In this document: positions 49,273-58,078 of the stretch, one piece after another
How the letters are laid out: each line of letters begins with the position of its first letter
Position numbering within the stretch: the stretch's first letter is position 1
Virus record (IMG/VR): IMGVR_UViG_3300014497_000010
Location: 1-62,383 of that record
Length of the DNA: 62,383 nt
Origin: a virus
Direction: 5' to 3' (one strand)
Program-made: the position numbers and the translations under genes
Notes under the pieces: model-generated
What the model saw: the letters and a program-made list of their open reading frames with translations, nothing else
The model's database searches: none
What the model was told of the DNA's origin: nothing

Positions 49273-49744
49273 ATGGCGTGGCGGCCTCCACGATCTCCGT
49301 CACCGTGTCCAGGTCCCGACGCTGCTCCGCTCGATCATGAGCCGACTTGGGCCGGAACTGCGGCGCGAACTTCGGCGCCGACTTCCCCTTCGGCGTGTTC
49401 ACCTGGATGACGGTCTTCGAGATCCGCTCCGCGACGTCGCGCAGCGTCGCGAGGATCTCATCGGTCTCCGACCACTCCGTCAGCCTCGGCCGCCGCGACC
49501 GACCCGCACGCGCCAGCCCGAGCCGATCCTCACGTTCCCGTTGCAGATCGTCGTCGTCGGCGATCGCCCGGCCGGTGTGCGTCCACGGGCCGAACCCCTC
49601 GACAAGCCGTTCGAGCTGAGCCCACGGCCGGACCCCGCGGAAGTAGTCGAGCAGATCCCACCCGGCCATCTCGAACAGGTCGGCCTCAATCTGGGCGCCG
49701 TACCGATCGACCAGCTCGATCAGCGACGCCCAACCGCCGGGGGG
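49229..49744 (-). CDS. tail assembly chaperone, GT extension (frameshift product)
   Basis: Second half of the chaperone pair, open in the -1 frame relative to G. After the slip it continues GGWASLIELVDRYGAQIEAD and LFEMAGWDLLDYFRG, the conserved chaperone T motif, then a charged tail. Total GT length would be about 288 residues. No good start codon or ribosome binding site exists for independent translation, supporting frameshifting. GT proteins bind the tape measure during tail tube assembly. Confidence 0.85.
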   Translation of the reverse strand, partial: PPGGWASLIELVDRYGAQIEADLFEMAGWDLLDYFRGVRPWAQLERLVEGFGPWTHTGRAIADDDDLQREREDRLGLARAGRSRRPRLTEWSETDEILATLRDVAERISKTVIQVNTPKGKSAPKFAPQFRPKSAHDRAEQRRDLDTVTEIVEAATPWAAADYTRSLDENP

Positions 49745-50094
49745 CGATCCTCCTCCGCCAGGCTGAAGTGACGGGTGACGTCCTGAACGAGCGCCACGAC
49801 CCCGGGCATCGGGATCGCCTCGCCAGGCTTCGAACCATCCCCGTTGGCCTCACCGCCGACGATGAGCAGCCGTACCGGATCCCACTGCGGGCCGCAGAGC
49901 AACCGCAGCGACTCCCCCGCGGTCTGCGCGGACTCCGCGGACAGGAACGCCTCCGCATCCGGGATCGGGATCGTCAGCGAACCGGGCCCGCCGCCCTCCT
50001 CACTCGACGGGTGCCACGGCGGCAACCCGTCGATGACGAACGGCTTCACCTTCGCTTCGTTGCGGTACTTGTTCCACCCGTAGGTCTTCGACAC
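49720..50094 (-). CDS. tail assembly chaperone G
   Basis: 124 residues upstream of the tape measure in the position of lambda gpG. The zero-frame stop is at 49720; the preceding CCCCCCG run lets part of the ribosomes shift into the T frame. Body has IPIPDAEAFLSAESAQTAGE and VALVQDVTRHFSLAEEDR, typical of actinophage G proteins. Confidence 0.85.
   Translation of the reverse strand: MSKTYGWNKYRNEAKVKPFVIDGLPPWHPSSEEGGGPGSLTIPIPDAEAFLSAESAQTAGESLRLLCGPQWDPVRLLIVGGEANGDGSKPGEAIPMPGVVALVQDVTRHFSLAEEDRPPAVGRR
49738..49744 (-). other. programmed -1 frameshift site
   Basis: Minus strand heptamer C CCC CCG in the G frame. Both tRNAs can re-pair with CCC after slipping back one base, joining G (ends 49720) to T (ends 49229). 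Confidence 0.85.
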
Positions 50095-50108
50095 GGGCGG
50101 GAGCGTAC

Positions 50109-50369
50109 CTACTTCTGCGCCTCACCAGTCGCCGCGCCGGTCGCCGCGACCGGGTCCTGAACGGTGGCGACCGCCTCGGTCGTCGACATCGCCTCGTCCT
50201 TCACCCGGTACCCCATGCCGTAGATCAGCGACGTCACGTAGGTCGGGTCCGACACGGTCTCCTCATGGGAGCCGTCGGGAGACACGAGGGTGACTTCGGT
50301 CGGCTCGGCCTCGGCCGCTGCGGTGACCCGGTCGGCGGTGGTGTCGGCGGCCCTGCTGCGAGGTGGCAT
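50109..50369 (-). CDS. small tail-region protein, 86 aa
   Basis: Between tail tube and chaperone G. LVSPDGSHEETVSDPTYVTS and LIYGMGYRVKD match a small conserved protein common at this position in actinophages. ATG at 50369 with GAAGGGA. Leader includes a 10-mer copy (50395). Confidence 0.7.
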   Translation of the reverse strand: MPPRSRAADTTADRVTAAAEAEPTEVTLVSPDGSHEETVSDPTYVTSLIYGMGYRVKDEAMSTTEAVATVQDPVAATGAATGEAQK

Positions 50370-50448
50370 GACGTGATCCCTTCGGTGGTCGAGCGTGGAC
50401 ACGGCGAGGGGCCGGAGCGGGTGGCCTGCGCTCCGACCCCCGACACGA

Positions 50449-51102
50449 TCAGGTGATCTTCATCTGTGTCTTCAGCGCCAGCCACCCGGGCCCACCGAAC
50501 ACGTACCGCATCGAGTAGCCCAGCGTCGAGTCCGGGACCGCGGTGAACGTCATCGGGTAGCCCAGCTCCGCCGAGTCCGACCAGGTCTGATCACCGGGCT
50601 CGGACAGGATCGCCCGCGGCATGATCCGGATAATGTAGATCGTGCTCGCGCCGATCCCGTCCCGACCGATCCCGATCAGCCGCGGGTACCGGGTCGCCGC
50701 CGACAGCGGGTCGGAGAACCCCCATTCACCGGTGGTCGCGTCCGCCGTCACCCCCGACAGGTCGAGATTGTGGTACGCCTCCAAGACCGGGCGGCTCGTC
50801 TCCTGAGCGGTGAACGCCAGGCTCGACACGTTCGAGGTGATGTCGCGCCGGGTCGGGTCCACGTAGCCGTGTGAGGTCGTCTCGGCCATATCCACCGCGC
50901 GCGACCACGTGTAGGCGTCATCCTTCGTGACCAGCCCCACCGGGTTGTACGCCGCAGGCAGCGCCGTCAGGATCCCGCTCGCGAGCGTGGTGAACGACGC
51001 CGGGACCGCCGTGCCGGGCGGCGCCAGGAAGATCGCCGCCGCCGTGACCTTCCGGATGAGTTCGGCCTGCTTCTTATCGAAGTCTTCGAGCGTTCCAGCC
51101 AT
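50449..51102 (-). CDS. major tail (tube) protein
   Basis: 217 residues, located between tail terminator and the chaperones. Beta-rich, with a ITSNVSSLAFTAQETSRPVL stretch (strand pattern of tail-tube proteins) and a VGLVTKDDAYTWSR segment. It polymerises into the non-contractile tail tube. Confidence 0.85.
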   Translation of the reverse strand: MAGTLEDFDKKQAELIRKVTAAAIFLAPPGTAVPASFTTLASGILTALPAAYNPVGLVTKDDAYTWSRAVDMAETTSHGYVDPTRRDITSNVSSLAFTAQETSRPVLEAYHNLDLSGVTADATTGEWGFSDPLSAATRYPRLIGIGRDGIGASTIYIIRIMPRAILSEPGDQTWSDSAELGYPMTFTAVPDSTLGYSMRYVFGGPGWLALKTQMKIT

Positions 51103-51138
51103 GATCGCCTCCCCTAGTTAGGTGTCCTGCCCTGTCGC

Positions 51139-51564
51139 CTACCACCAGGGGCGGCGTAGGTGTATCTCCATGATCACGTCCACCATGTTCGCGGCCCGGC
51201 CAGCCTCGGGGACCTGCCGCGGCGGCGTCGCCGTGGACACGGCATCGAGCATCACGCCAGCCGGGTACTCCGCCGCGGTCCACTTGCCGGTGATGATCCG
51301 GCCCAGCGCCCGCGTCGTCAGGTAGGCCTGCGTCTCCCGCGCCAGGCGCCACGCCAGCGACCGCGTCGCCCCGATCGCGCGCAGCCGGACCCGCGGCCGG
51401 TCGGTGATCCCGTCGTCGGCGCCACCGACCCGCTCGACCTGCACCATCGGCGGAGTCAGCTCCGCGCCGGTCGCCGTCACCGCCGCCGTGAACGCCGGAT
51501 CGAGCAAGTCGATCAGAACCAGCTCAATGTCCGGGAACGGACGTTGCATCAGCGGGACCGACAT
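51139..51564 (-). CDS. tail terminator-like protein
   Basis: 141 residues, immediately before the tail tube gene. The DIELVLIDLLDP start and central RVRLRAIGATRSLAW strand-helix pattern fit tail terminator (lambda gpU-like) proteins of actinophages. It would cap the tail tube at the head-proximal end. Confidence 0.75.
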   Translation of the reverse strand: MSVPLMQRPFPDIELVLIDLLDPAFTAAVTATGAELTPPMVQVERVGGADDGITDRPRVRLRAIGATRSLAWRLARETQAYLTTRALGRIITGKWTAAEYPAGVMLDAVSTATPPRQVPEAGRAANMVDVIMEIHLRRPWW

Positions 51565-51574
51565 GGTGCCCCCT

Positions 51575-51907
51575 TCACCGGACGTCCAGCCCGACCCGCT
51601 GCGCGGCGTCGACCAGGAACGTCACGACCTCATCGGGTGGCATGTGCCGGTTCCCGAACGCGGTCGGGGCCGCCGCCGGATCCTCCGCCGTCACCCCGTA
51701 GCCCAGCCGGTCCGACCAGTCCGAGCGGTCCACCGTCACCGACGACGCCAGCGCGCCCGTCTGATACGCCTCCGCCACGATGATCAGAACCGCCTCGTCG
51801 GCGACATCGGAGGCGGCGGACCCGACCGCCATCCCCAGCGTCGCGTCCCGCTGAAGCCACCGCGCCGTCGCCCGGTAATCCGGCGAGTAACCGTCATAGC
51901 CCACCAT
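51575..51907 (-). CDS. neck/tail-completion protein (HK97 gp10-like)
   Basis: 110 residues. Helical N terminus and a late GNRHMPPDEVVTFLVDAAQR segment resembling the conserved end of HK97-gp10-type proteins. TGATG overlap with the upstream gene. Between stopper and terminator, the expected place. Confidence 0.7.
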   Translation of the reverse strand: MVGYDGYSPDYRATARWLQRDATLGMAVGSAASDVADEAVLIIVAEAYQTGALASSVTVDRSDWSDRLGYGVTAEDPAAAPTAFGNRHMPPDEVVTFLVDAAQRVGLDVR

Positions 51908-52248
51908 CAGCCGGTCACCCGATCCAGCTCTACCTGCGTGCCCGGCGCCCACCCCGTCAGCGGCGACGCCCACCGCGCCGGAGACCCCTGCACGCGGTAC
52001 ACGATCCCGTCAATCTCGACCCGATGCTGCGGGGTGATCCGCTCGGCGTCGGACGGGTCCGCCACAAGCATCGTCAGCCCCGTGGTCACCACCGCGTTGC
52101 GCGAGTCGGTGCCGAACTCGTTCGACACCCGCGGCGAGATCGACACCGCGTCCAGGTCGAACCGGTCCACCTGGTCGACGTCGCCGACCGCGTTGCGGAC
52201 CTCCCGGAACACCACCACGGAACGGCCGAACGGGAACGCGTGGGTCAC
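51907..52248 (-). CDS. head-tail stopper-like protein
   Basis: 113 residues, beta-rich (FGRSVVVFREV, VEIDGIVYRVQGSPARW), typical of small SPP1 gp16-type head-closure proteins. GTGA overlap with the adaptor gene. It should close the portal after packaging. Confidence 0.7.
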   Translation of the reverse strand: MTHAFPFGRSVVVFREVRNAVGDVDQVDRFDLDAVSISPRVSNEFGTDSRNAVVTTGLTMLVADPSDAERITPQHRVEIDGIVYRVQGSPARWASPLTGWAPGTQVELDRVTG

Positions 52249-52673
52249 GGGATCACCCACTGCGGCACCCGACCCGACGAGGTCTCGACGTGCCGGACCA
52301 GCGTCGCGAGCGCCGGGTCGGTGACCGCGACCGTGCCCGCGCCGACCGCCATCCCCAGCGCCCGCCGGTCCGCCCGAGTGATCTCGATCCGGCCCGACGC
52401 CACCGACGAGTCGATCACTTGGGAGAACGGGCCCGTCGACTGCGACCGGACCCCGCCCGGGTTGCGCATCACCCGCACGGCGATCGCCACGACCGCGTCC
52501 CGGACATCGTCCGTCGTCGTCCGCCCGGCCGCGATCCGGGCGGCGACGTCGACGTGACGCGCGATCTCGCGCTCTACGCGGTCGAGCAGATGCCCCACCT
52601 GCGGCACCTCGCGGACGGTGAATTCCCGTGTCCACGCGTCCTCGACGTGCTGCACCTGCGCGTAGGTCGACAT
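52245..52673 (-). CDS. head-tail adaptor-like protein
   Basis: 142 residues. The VRDAVVAIAVRVMRNPGGVRSQ helix followed by a GPFSQVI segment is the recurring adaptor pattern (HK97 gp6/SPP1 gp15 class) in actinophages, where it binds the portal ring. Confidence 0.8.
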   Translation of the reverse strand: MSTYAQVQHVEDAWTREFTVREVPQVGHLLDRVEREIARHVDVAARIAAGRTTTDDVRDAVVAIAVRVMRNPGGVRSQSTGPFSQVIDSSVASGRIEITRADRRALGMAVGAGTVAVTDPALATLVRHVETSSGRVPQWVIP

Positions 52674-52708
52674 CCCCGTTCACCTGTCTTTCAGCCGCGC
52701 TCGTCGAG

Positions 52709-53302
52709 TCACTCGTCGATCCGCCCGCGGGTCGCCGCCCGCCGGTCGGCCCGCGCCGCCTGTTCCTCGTCGCCGCCCGCCTGATACGCCTCGTTGGGTG
52801 TGCGATCCGGGACCTGACCGGCGTAGCCGGTCTCCCACGCCTGCGTGTGCGACACCATCGGCAGATCGTCGGCGAAGCCCCGCTCACGGGTCAGCCGCCG
52901 CTGGCCTTCCTCGTAGCTCAGACCCTGAGATTCCAGGATCGCCGTGGTCGACTCCCGGTTGCGAACGGCGCGCTCGTCGTCGGCCTCGCGCTGCTCTTCG
53001 GCCTGAAGCCGCCCCGCCGACTGCGCCTCACCGCCGGGCTCGTCGCCGCCCTCAGCGGCACCCCCGCGCGCCGACCGGCGCGCCTGGCCTTCCGCGTCGC
53101 CCTGTTCGGCCTCGACGTCGTCGGCGTTGTCCCGCTCCCGCGGCGTCGGCGTCTCCTGCCCGTCGGGCTCCTGGTCGGGCTCCTGGTCGGGCTCGTCGCC
53201 GCCGTCAGCGGCCCGCTTCTGGTCCTCGGTGACGGTCTCGACGCCCTCGGGCTCGTCGCCGCGCGGGTCCCCGTCGGTGTGGGTCTGTCGTCCTCGTGGC
53301 AT
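52709..53302 (-). CDS. acidic low-complexity head protein, 197 aa
   Basis: Start ATG 53302 with a GGCAGCAG upstream. First ~110 residues are strongly acidic with DEPDQEPDQEPD repeats; the last ~80 (ESQGLSYEEGQRRLTRERG, MVSHTQAWETGYAGQ) look ordered. Lies between capsid-proximal and connector genes. No family recognised. Confidence 0.65.
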   Translation of the reverse strand: MPRGRQTHTDGDPRGDEPEGVETVTEDQKRAADGGDEPDQEPDQEPDGQETPTPRERDNADDVEAEQGDAEGQARRSARGGAAEGGDEPGGEAQSAGRLQAEEQREADDERAVRNRESTTAILESQGLSYEEGQRRLTRERGFADDLPMVSHTQAWETGYAGQVPDRTPNEAYQAGGDEEQAARADRRAATRGRIDE

Positions 53303-53312
53303 CTGCTGCCCC

Positions 53313-53738
53313 CTACGTGTAGCGGCGTTCGCGGCCCGTGTTCGGGTCGGTGATCCGGCCGGGCTCGTTGACACCCGCGGCCCCGCCGGTGAGGTTGCCC
53401 GCGAGCTGATAGGCCGTCGCCTCGACCGCAGTCTCCGCGGTGACCCCGCGGTAGCCGTAGGCCTGTTCGGTGGCGAACCGCTGCGCCAGCGTGCCCCGCT
53501 CCCCCAGCCGCAGCGTCGCGGACGCATTGGTCACCGTCGCCGCCGCCGACAGGGTCGCCGCGGTCGCCGACGCCACCGCTGTGAGCGTCGCCCCGACGGG
53601 GATCCCGGTCCCGAACACGGGCCGCCCGACGTCGTGTGTCGTGTCGAACGTGCCCGCCGGAGCGGTGACCGCCGTCGTCGAGTTCAGCGCCGCCGTGATC
53701 GTCCGCTGCCCGGCGCCCCGAGCTGTCACCCGTGCCAT
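53313..53738 (-). CDS. head protein, possible decoration/fibre domain, 141 aa
   Basis: ATG at 53738. AGTFDTTHDVGRPVFGTGIP and VGATLTAVASATAATLSAAA are a beta module that recurs in phage head fibres and decoration proteins. Directly after the capsid gene. Exact role not shown. Confidence 0.65.
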   Translation of the reverse strand: MARVTARGAGQRTITAALNSTTAVTAPAGTFDTTHDVGRPVFGTGIPVGATLTAVASATAATLSAAATVTNASATLRLGERGTLAQRFATEQAYGYRGVTAETAVEATAYQLAGNLTGGAAGVNEPGRITDPNTGRERRYT

Positions 53739-53749
53739 CGCGGCGCCTC

Positions 53750-54712
53750 CTAGTAGGTGATGGCGGCAGCGGGGTAGCGCTGCGCCTCGTTGGGACGCTG
53801 GTTGTTCAGCGTGTTCGCGACCTGCCACCCGACCCTGAACTTCACCCGCAGCGCGATCATGTCCTGCTGCGGGAGGTTGAAAATGATGTTCGGCGGGGAG
53901 GCGTTGTCGGTGATCACAGCCTGGTCGAGCACCTTAAAGGTGATGTCCTGTCGCACGCCCACGATGAACTGCTGAAGCCAGTCCCCGAGAAACGCGCGCA
54001 CGTTCGTCCCGACCGCGCCGCCGGTGGGCCACATGCCCGCCAGCGCGTACCGGATCGGCATCCCGTCGAGGTTGTTGAGCTGCCCGTCCACGCGGCCCTC
54101 GTCGAGCTTCGCGCCGGTCGACTGCCGCGCCGCCCGCAACGCCCGCTTGATCGACAGGTCGGACACCATGCCGGTCGGGGAGAAGCCGTCCTCTTCGACG
54201 TTCGCCAGCGCGGTGTCCAGGATGCCGAAGTAGCCGCCGGTGGCCGCGGTCGCGCCCGCCTCGGCGACGGTGTTCCCGGCCGCGGTCGAGGCGGCGAGAA
54301 TGTTCAGCGGGAACGACGCCGGGGCGTTGACCCCGAAGAAGACCGCCGCGTCGAGCGCACGGGCGAACGCCTCCCGCAGGAACGGCTCCGCATCGGTCCA
54401 TACGTTCGTCGTCAGGTCGTCGAACACGTTCTCGGGGACCGCCATGATCGTCGCGAGTTCCTCGATGTTGAGGAACTTCTGCGACCACGCCATCTCCGTT
54501 GTCTGCTTCAGACCCGTGTCGCCCGAAACCCAGTACGCGGTCGGCAGCGCCGACAGGATGGGGAAGCGGATCTGAGTGGCTGCGACCGGGATCCGGCGAA
54601 ACAGCGACAGCACGGCCGACTGCTGCGTGGCCGCGCCGAGCATCGCCCGGCTGACCTCTTCGGGTATCAGCGTCTCGACGTCGGTCCTGCTGGTGACGTT
54701 GTTATAAGGCAC
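53750..54712 (-). CDS. major capsid protein (HK97 fold)
   Basis: 320 residues following the scaffold. The N-terminal TDVETLIPEEVSRAMLGAAT, LFRRIPVAATQIRFPIL and YWVSGDTGLKQTTEM stretches and EELATIMAVPENVFDD are typical of HK97-type capsid proteins of actinophages. GTG at 54712 with AAGGGGG upstream. It forms the icosahedral shell. Confidence 0.92.
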   Translation of the reverse strand: MPYNNVTSRTDVETLIPEEVSRAMLGAATQQSAVLSLFRRIPVAATQIRFPILSALPTAYWVSGDTGLKQTTEMAWSQKFLNIEELATIMAVPENVFDDLTTNVWTDAEPFLREAFARALDAAVFFGVNAPASFPLNILAASTAAGNTVAEAGATAATGGYFGILDTALANVEEDGFSPTGMVSDLSIKRALRAARQSTGAKLDEGRVDGQLNNLDGMPIRYALAGMWPTGGAVGTNVRAFLGDWLQQFIVGVRQDITFKVLDQAVITDNASPPNIIFNLPQQDMIALRVKFRVGWQVANTLNNQRPNEAQRYPAAAITY

Positions 54713-54752
54713 CCCGGCCCCCTTCCCTGGTGATCAGGCGGGGGCCGTTGCC

Positions 54753-55388
54753 TCACCGCCGTCGTGCTGCGTTCACCCGCTGATGGACCCACGCGTCCAT
54801 GCCGCCCGCGCCCTGCTGCCCGGCCTGGCCGGTGCCGCCCTGGCCCTGATCGCGGTCCGGGGTGGCCCGGCCCGCGACCTTCGCGAGCCGCTTCGCCGTC
54901 TCGCTGATCAGCTTGTCGTCCGCGACGTTGTCTTTCAGGACCCGCGACAGGTCGACCAGTTCGAGCGCGTCGTCGGCGTCCCGGCCGTCGATCCCCAGCT
55001 CGATCAGCTCGGCCCGCAACGTCTTGCGCGCGGTCCGTAGCTCACGGTCGATGTCGGCCGTGTCCCGCTCGGCCAGCGTCTTCCGCATCTCGTCGACCTG
55101 CTGCTGAAGGGTCTGATTCGCCTGCGCCGCCGCCGCGTTGGCCTTCGAACGGCGCTCCCATTCGCGAGCGTGCTCGATGGCCTTGCGGGCGGCCTCGACC
55201 GTGAGCCCGGACGTGGTCGCGAAGTCGCGCCACGCGTCGGCGTCGGCCCAAGCATCAGCCGGTGGGCTCTGCCCCGTTCCGGAGCTACCCTGACCGGTCT
55301 GCTGGCCGGTGGTGTCCGGCGCCGTTCCGGTGCCGGTTCCCGAGCCTTGCTGTCCGCCGTCGCCGGAAGTATCACCCGGACTGGTCAT
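54753..55388 (-). CDS. capsid scaffold protein
   Basis: 211 residues: a Gly/Ser/Thr-rich N terminus, a long coiled coil (about 75-150, QTLQQQVDEMRKTLAERD) and a Gly/Gln-rich tail with a basic C-terminal helix (AWVHQRVNAARRR). Immediately upstream of the capsid gene, the standard scaffold position. Confidence 0.88.
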   Translation of the reverse strand: MTSPGDTSGDGGQQGSGTGTGTAPDTTGQQTGQGSSGTGQSPPADAWADADAWRDFATTSGLTVEAARKAIEHAREWERRSKANAAAAQANQTLQQQVDEMRKTLAERDTADIDRELRTARKTLRAELIELGIDGRDADDALELVDLSRVLKDNVADDKLISETAKRLAKVAGRATPDRDQGQGGTGQAGQQGAGGMDAWVHQRVNAARRR

Positions 55389-55418
55389 CTGTGTCTCCTC
55401 CGGTCCCCGTTCCGGGAA

Positions 55419-56288
55419 CTACCGCCGATCCGTTGCGGACCGGCGGGCGGGGTCGTCGCCCGGCAGATCGGCCGGGTCGGTGAACCGGTCGAGGGGTCGG
55501 ACGAGCAGCGGCGCCTCATGCTCGCCGTGCTGCGCGGTGATGTTAGTCGTGATCGCCCGGTAATCCACGCGTCGACCGCCCGCATCGGCCGCGCCGACCA
55601 GCTCGGCGGCGGCGGCGTGCGCGCGGGCGACCAGCTCGTCATCCCGCGCGGCGAACGGGTCGCCTTCGCCGGGATAGATGGGTTCCACCTTGCAGTCACA
55701 TCCGGGATGTACAGCCTTCAGATCGCCGCGGGAGTAGCGCTGCGTCGAGGCGAGCACGCACATCGCGCACGACTCGGGACCTTCCAGGACCCGACGCCAG
55801 TACCGGGGCCGGACCGGGTCGGGCAGGCGCTCCATCCCGGACCGGAACGCTTTCGACTCGGCCTGCTGTAGGTCCATCTCGGTCATCTCGGCGACGCGCA
55901 GCCCGCCCGCCTCGACCGCCTCGGTCATCGGCCGGTCATCGGCGAGGTAGGTCCACACGGTCCGGAAGGGCCGCTGATAGACCTCCCACATGTCGACCCC
56001 GTCGCGGTCGAGGACGTCGACGTCGGGGATGCCGGGGGGCAGGATGAGGTTCCCGGGCTGGCGTGCCGTGGACACGGGCAACGACTCGGCCGCGGAGTAG
56101 GCCAGGTACGCGGCGACGAGCTGAGCCATGGTGCGCTGTCCGGCGCGCAGGACCGGCAGGAACCGGGAGACGAACTCGACCGCGTCGGTGTCGCGGTACT
56201 GGGCCATCCCGTAGAACATGCCGCGGGCGGTGTCCACGGTCTGGCGGCGTAGCTCGGCGACCAGCGCTGTCAGCTCGGCGAGGGTCAC
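55419..56288 (-). CDS. MuF-like minor capsid protein
   Basis: 289 residues. YWRRVLEGPESCAMCVLAST followed by HPGCDCKVEP is the CxxC...HxGCxC signature of the MuF/SPP1 gp7 family in actinophages. The C terminus is a variable Pro/Arg-rich tail. It binds the portal and is injected or stays inside the head. GTGA overlap with the membrane protein gene. Confidence 0.88.
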   Translation of the reverse strand: MTLAELTALVAELRRQTVDTARGMFYGMAQYRDTDAVEFVSRFLPVLRAGQRTMAQLVAAYLAYSAAESLPVSTARQPGNLILPPGIPDVDVLDRDGVDMWEVYQRPFRTVWTYLADDRPMTEAVEAGGLRVAEMTEMDLQQAESKAFRSGMERLPDPVRPRYWRRVLEGPESCAMCVLASTQRYSRGDLKAVHPGCDCKVEPIYPGEGDPFAARDDELVARAHAAAAELVGAADAGGRRVDYRAITTNITAQHGEHEAPLLVRPLDRFTDPADLPGDDPARRSATDRR

Positions 56289-56548
56289 GGCTTGCGGGGC
56301 ACGTGCGTCTCATCGTAGATCGCCAGGGTCATCACGACCGCGACGAACACCCCCAGCCCGCACGCGATCGCGACGGCTTGCGCGGGGATCGCCGACAGCA
56401 TCATCACCAGGACCAGCGCGAGCGCGAGACCCTCGCCGGGGTCAGCGTCCACCGGGTGCCGCCCCAGCGTTCGCCGGACGTCGGCCGGGAACACGAGATC
56501 CAGCGGGCCCAGCGGCAGGCCCTCCCCCTCGCGGCTGTTGTGATCCAT
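56285..56548 (-). CDS. small membrane protein between portal and MuF genes
   Basis: 87 residues with two hydrophobic helices (ALVLVMMLSAIPAQAVAIA and GVFVAVVMTLAI). If ATG 56548 is used, it overlaps the portal end by 107 bp; a GTG at about 56453 would give a short overlap. The GTGA junction with MuF supports translation. Superinfection or membrane role is speculative. Confidence 0.55.
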   Translation of the reverse strand: MDHNSREGEGLPLGPLDLVFPADVRRTLGRHPVDADPGEGLALALVLVMMLSAIPAQAVAIACGLGVFVAVVMTLAIYDETHVPRKP

Positions 56549-58010
56549 TCGGACTACCCCCGGTCGTCGTGGCTTGTCCGTTGACTCTACCGGCAGGCTG
56601 CCCGGCCGCCGCGGTCCGGGCGGCGAGCACGGAGGCCTGAATCTGCGCCTGCGCGACCTCGGTGCGGACCTGTTCGATCCGCTCCGGCCCCCATCCGATC
56701 TCTTCGAGCACGATCGTCAACGGCACCCCCGCGGCGACCATCTTCGAGACGTAGTCGGCGACCGCCGCCGGGTGCGCCGACTCCGGCCGGGCCCACGCGA
56801 TCGCCTCGGGCTCGATGGTCACCCCGAGGCCCGCGACGTCGGCGGCGAGCTGCCACATCTGCGACAGCGGGCCCGTCCAGAGCCCCGACTTCTGCCGAAC
56901 CTTCGCGTTGTGGCCGGTGTCCAGCGCCGACAGCGCATCGGCCGCCACGTTGATCAGATCACCGCCCGGCAGATAGTAGACCGGCGTGATCGTCACCATG
57001 GCAAACGATCTGATGTCCGACTCGACTGCACGCAAGATATTCGCCGTGTCAGACGGTGGGAGATCCACGAACTTGGGTTCCGGGTCGCCCGGCGCCGCCG
57101 GGGGCACCGTCCAGATCTGATCAGAGCCCGGCCGGAACGGCGGGATCGGCAGACCGGTGATCGGGTCCTCGGCCGGTTCGAAGTTGACCAGCCCGCGCTG
57201 CCGGTAGGCCTGGTACCGCTCGGTGGTGAGCCGACTCAACACCGTCAGGTTGATCCGGTCCTGCACGTCGATGCCCTCCCCGGCGAACTCGGCGAGCGGC
57301 TCGTCGCCCTCCTCCCCGTTGTAGAACGGGATCACCGGGATGTCCGGGGTCGAGCGCTCCGACGGCAGCCGGGTCTGCCACTTCGTGGCGTTCAATCTCA
57401 GCGACGAGCCCTGCGACCGGTCGGTGTCGGTCGCCCACGGGGAGACGTGCTCGGCGACGGTCTGAAAGTAGTGCCGCCACCCCGGAAGGTAGATCGTGGC
57501 GTGCCAGCGCCGGGCCAGCGCGTCATGCCAGACCCGCGCGGCGGCGAGCCGGACCAGCGGATCCCCCGGGTCGTGCTCGACCGCGATCCGGTCGGGTCCC
57601 TCGATGGTGAACCGGGGCGCGTCGCGGCGTCGCGGATCCGGGCCGACCACGACGTAGGCCGAGCCGAGCGAGAGCGCCTTGCGCCAGATGGTGGACTGCC
57701 GGGCGACCATCCCCGAGGCGGTCCACAGCGCCCACAGCCGCTCGTTCGCGGTCCGGTCCCGCTCGCGGTAGCCGATGACCTCCATCCGGTCGGCCACCGA
57801 CCGGACACAGATCCCGCACAGGTTCGTCCGCGCCTTGGCCTGGAACGAGCGGAACGCGTCCGACATCTGCGACGGGCCCGCCGGTAGGTCGTGGTCACCG
57901 GAGTAGTACCGGCGGAACTTGTCGATCGTGAGCTGCCGGTCGGGGTCGGCGATCCGGGGGGCGAGCCGTTCCAGCCATGCGATCGGGCTCAAGCTCACCG
58001 GAGAGGTCAC
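56442..58010 (-). CDS. portal protein (SPP1 gp6-like)
   Basis: 522 residues. LTIDKFRRYYSGDHDL at the start, CVRSVADRMEVIGYR, PVIPFYN and SFAMVTITPVYYLPGGDLINV follow the actinophage portal pattern; the last ~60 residues are low-complexity. It makes the dodecameric packaging vertex. GTG at 58010; TACGCT lies seven bases upstream with a 10-mer palindrome in the spacer, so it may have its own leaderless promoter after the inserted cassette. Confidence 0.92.
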   Translation of the reverse strand: MTSPVSLSPIAWLERLAPRIADPDRQLTIDKFRRYYSGDHDLPAGPSQMSDAFRSFQAKARTNLCGICVRSVADRMEVIGYRERDRTANERLWALWTASGMVARQSTIWRKALSLGSAYVVVGPDPRRRDAPRFTIEGPDRIAVEHDPGDPLVRLAAARVWHDALARRWHATIYLPGWRHYFQTVAEHVSPWATDTDRSQGSSLRLNATKWQTRLPSERSTPDIPVIPFYNGEEGDEPLAEFAGEGIDVQDRINLTVLSRLTTERYQAYRQRGLVNFEPAEDPITGLPIPPFRPGSDQIWTVPPAAPGDPEPKFVDLPPSDTANILRAVESDIRSFAMVTITPVYYLPGGDLINVAADALSALDTGHNAKVRQKSGLWTGPLSQMWQLAADVAGLGVTIEPEAIAWARPESAHPAAVADYVSKMVAAGVPLTIVLEEIGWGPERIEQVRTEVAQAQIQASVLAARTAAAGQPAGRVNGQATTTGGSPNGSQQPRGGGPAAGPAGSRVPGRRPANAGAAPGGR

Positions 58011-58078
58011 GGGGGAGAGCGTACGGACGTGGACACGTCCGGTCCGACATCACAGCCGGGTAGCACAATCCCGGGGCA

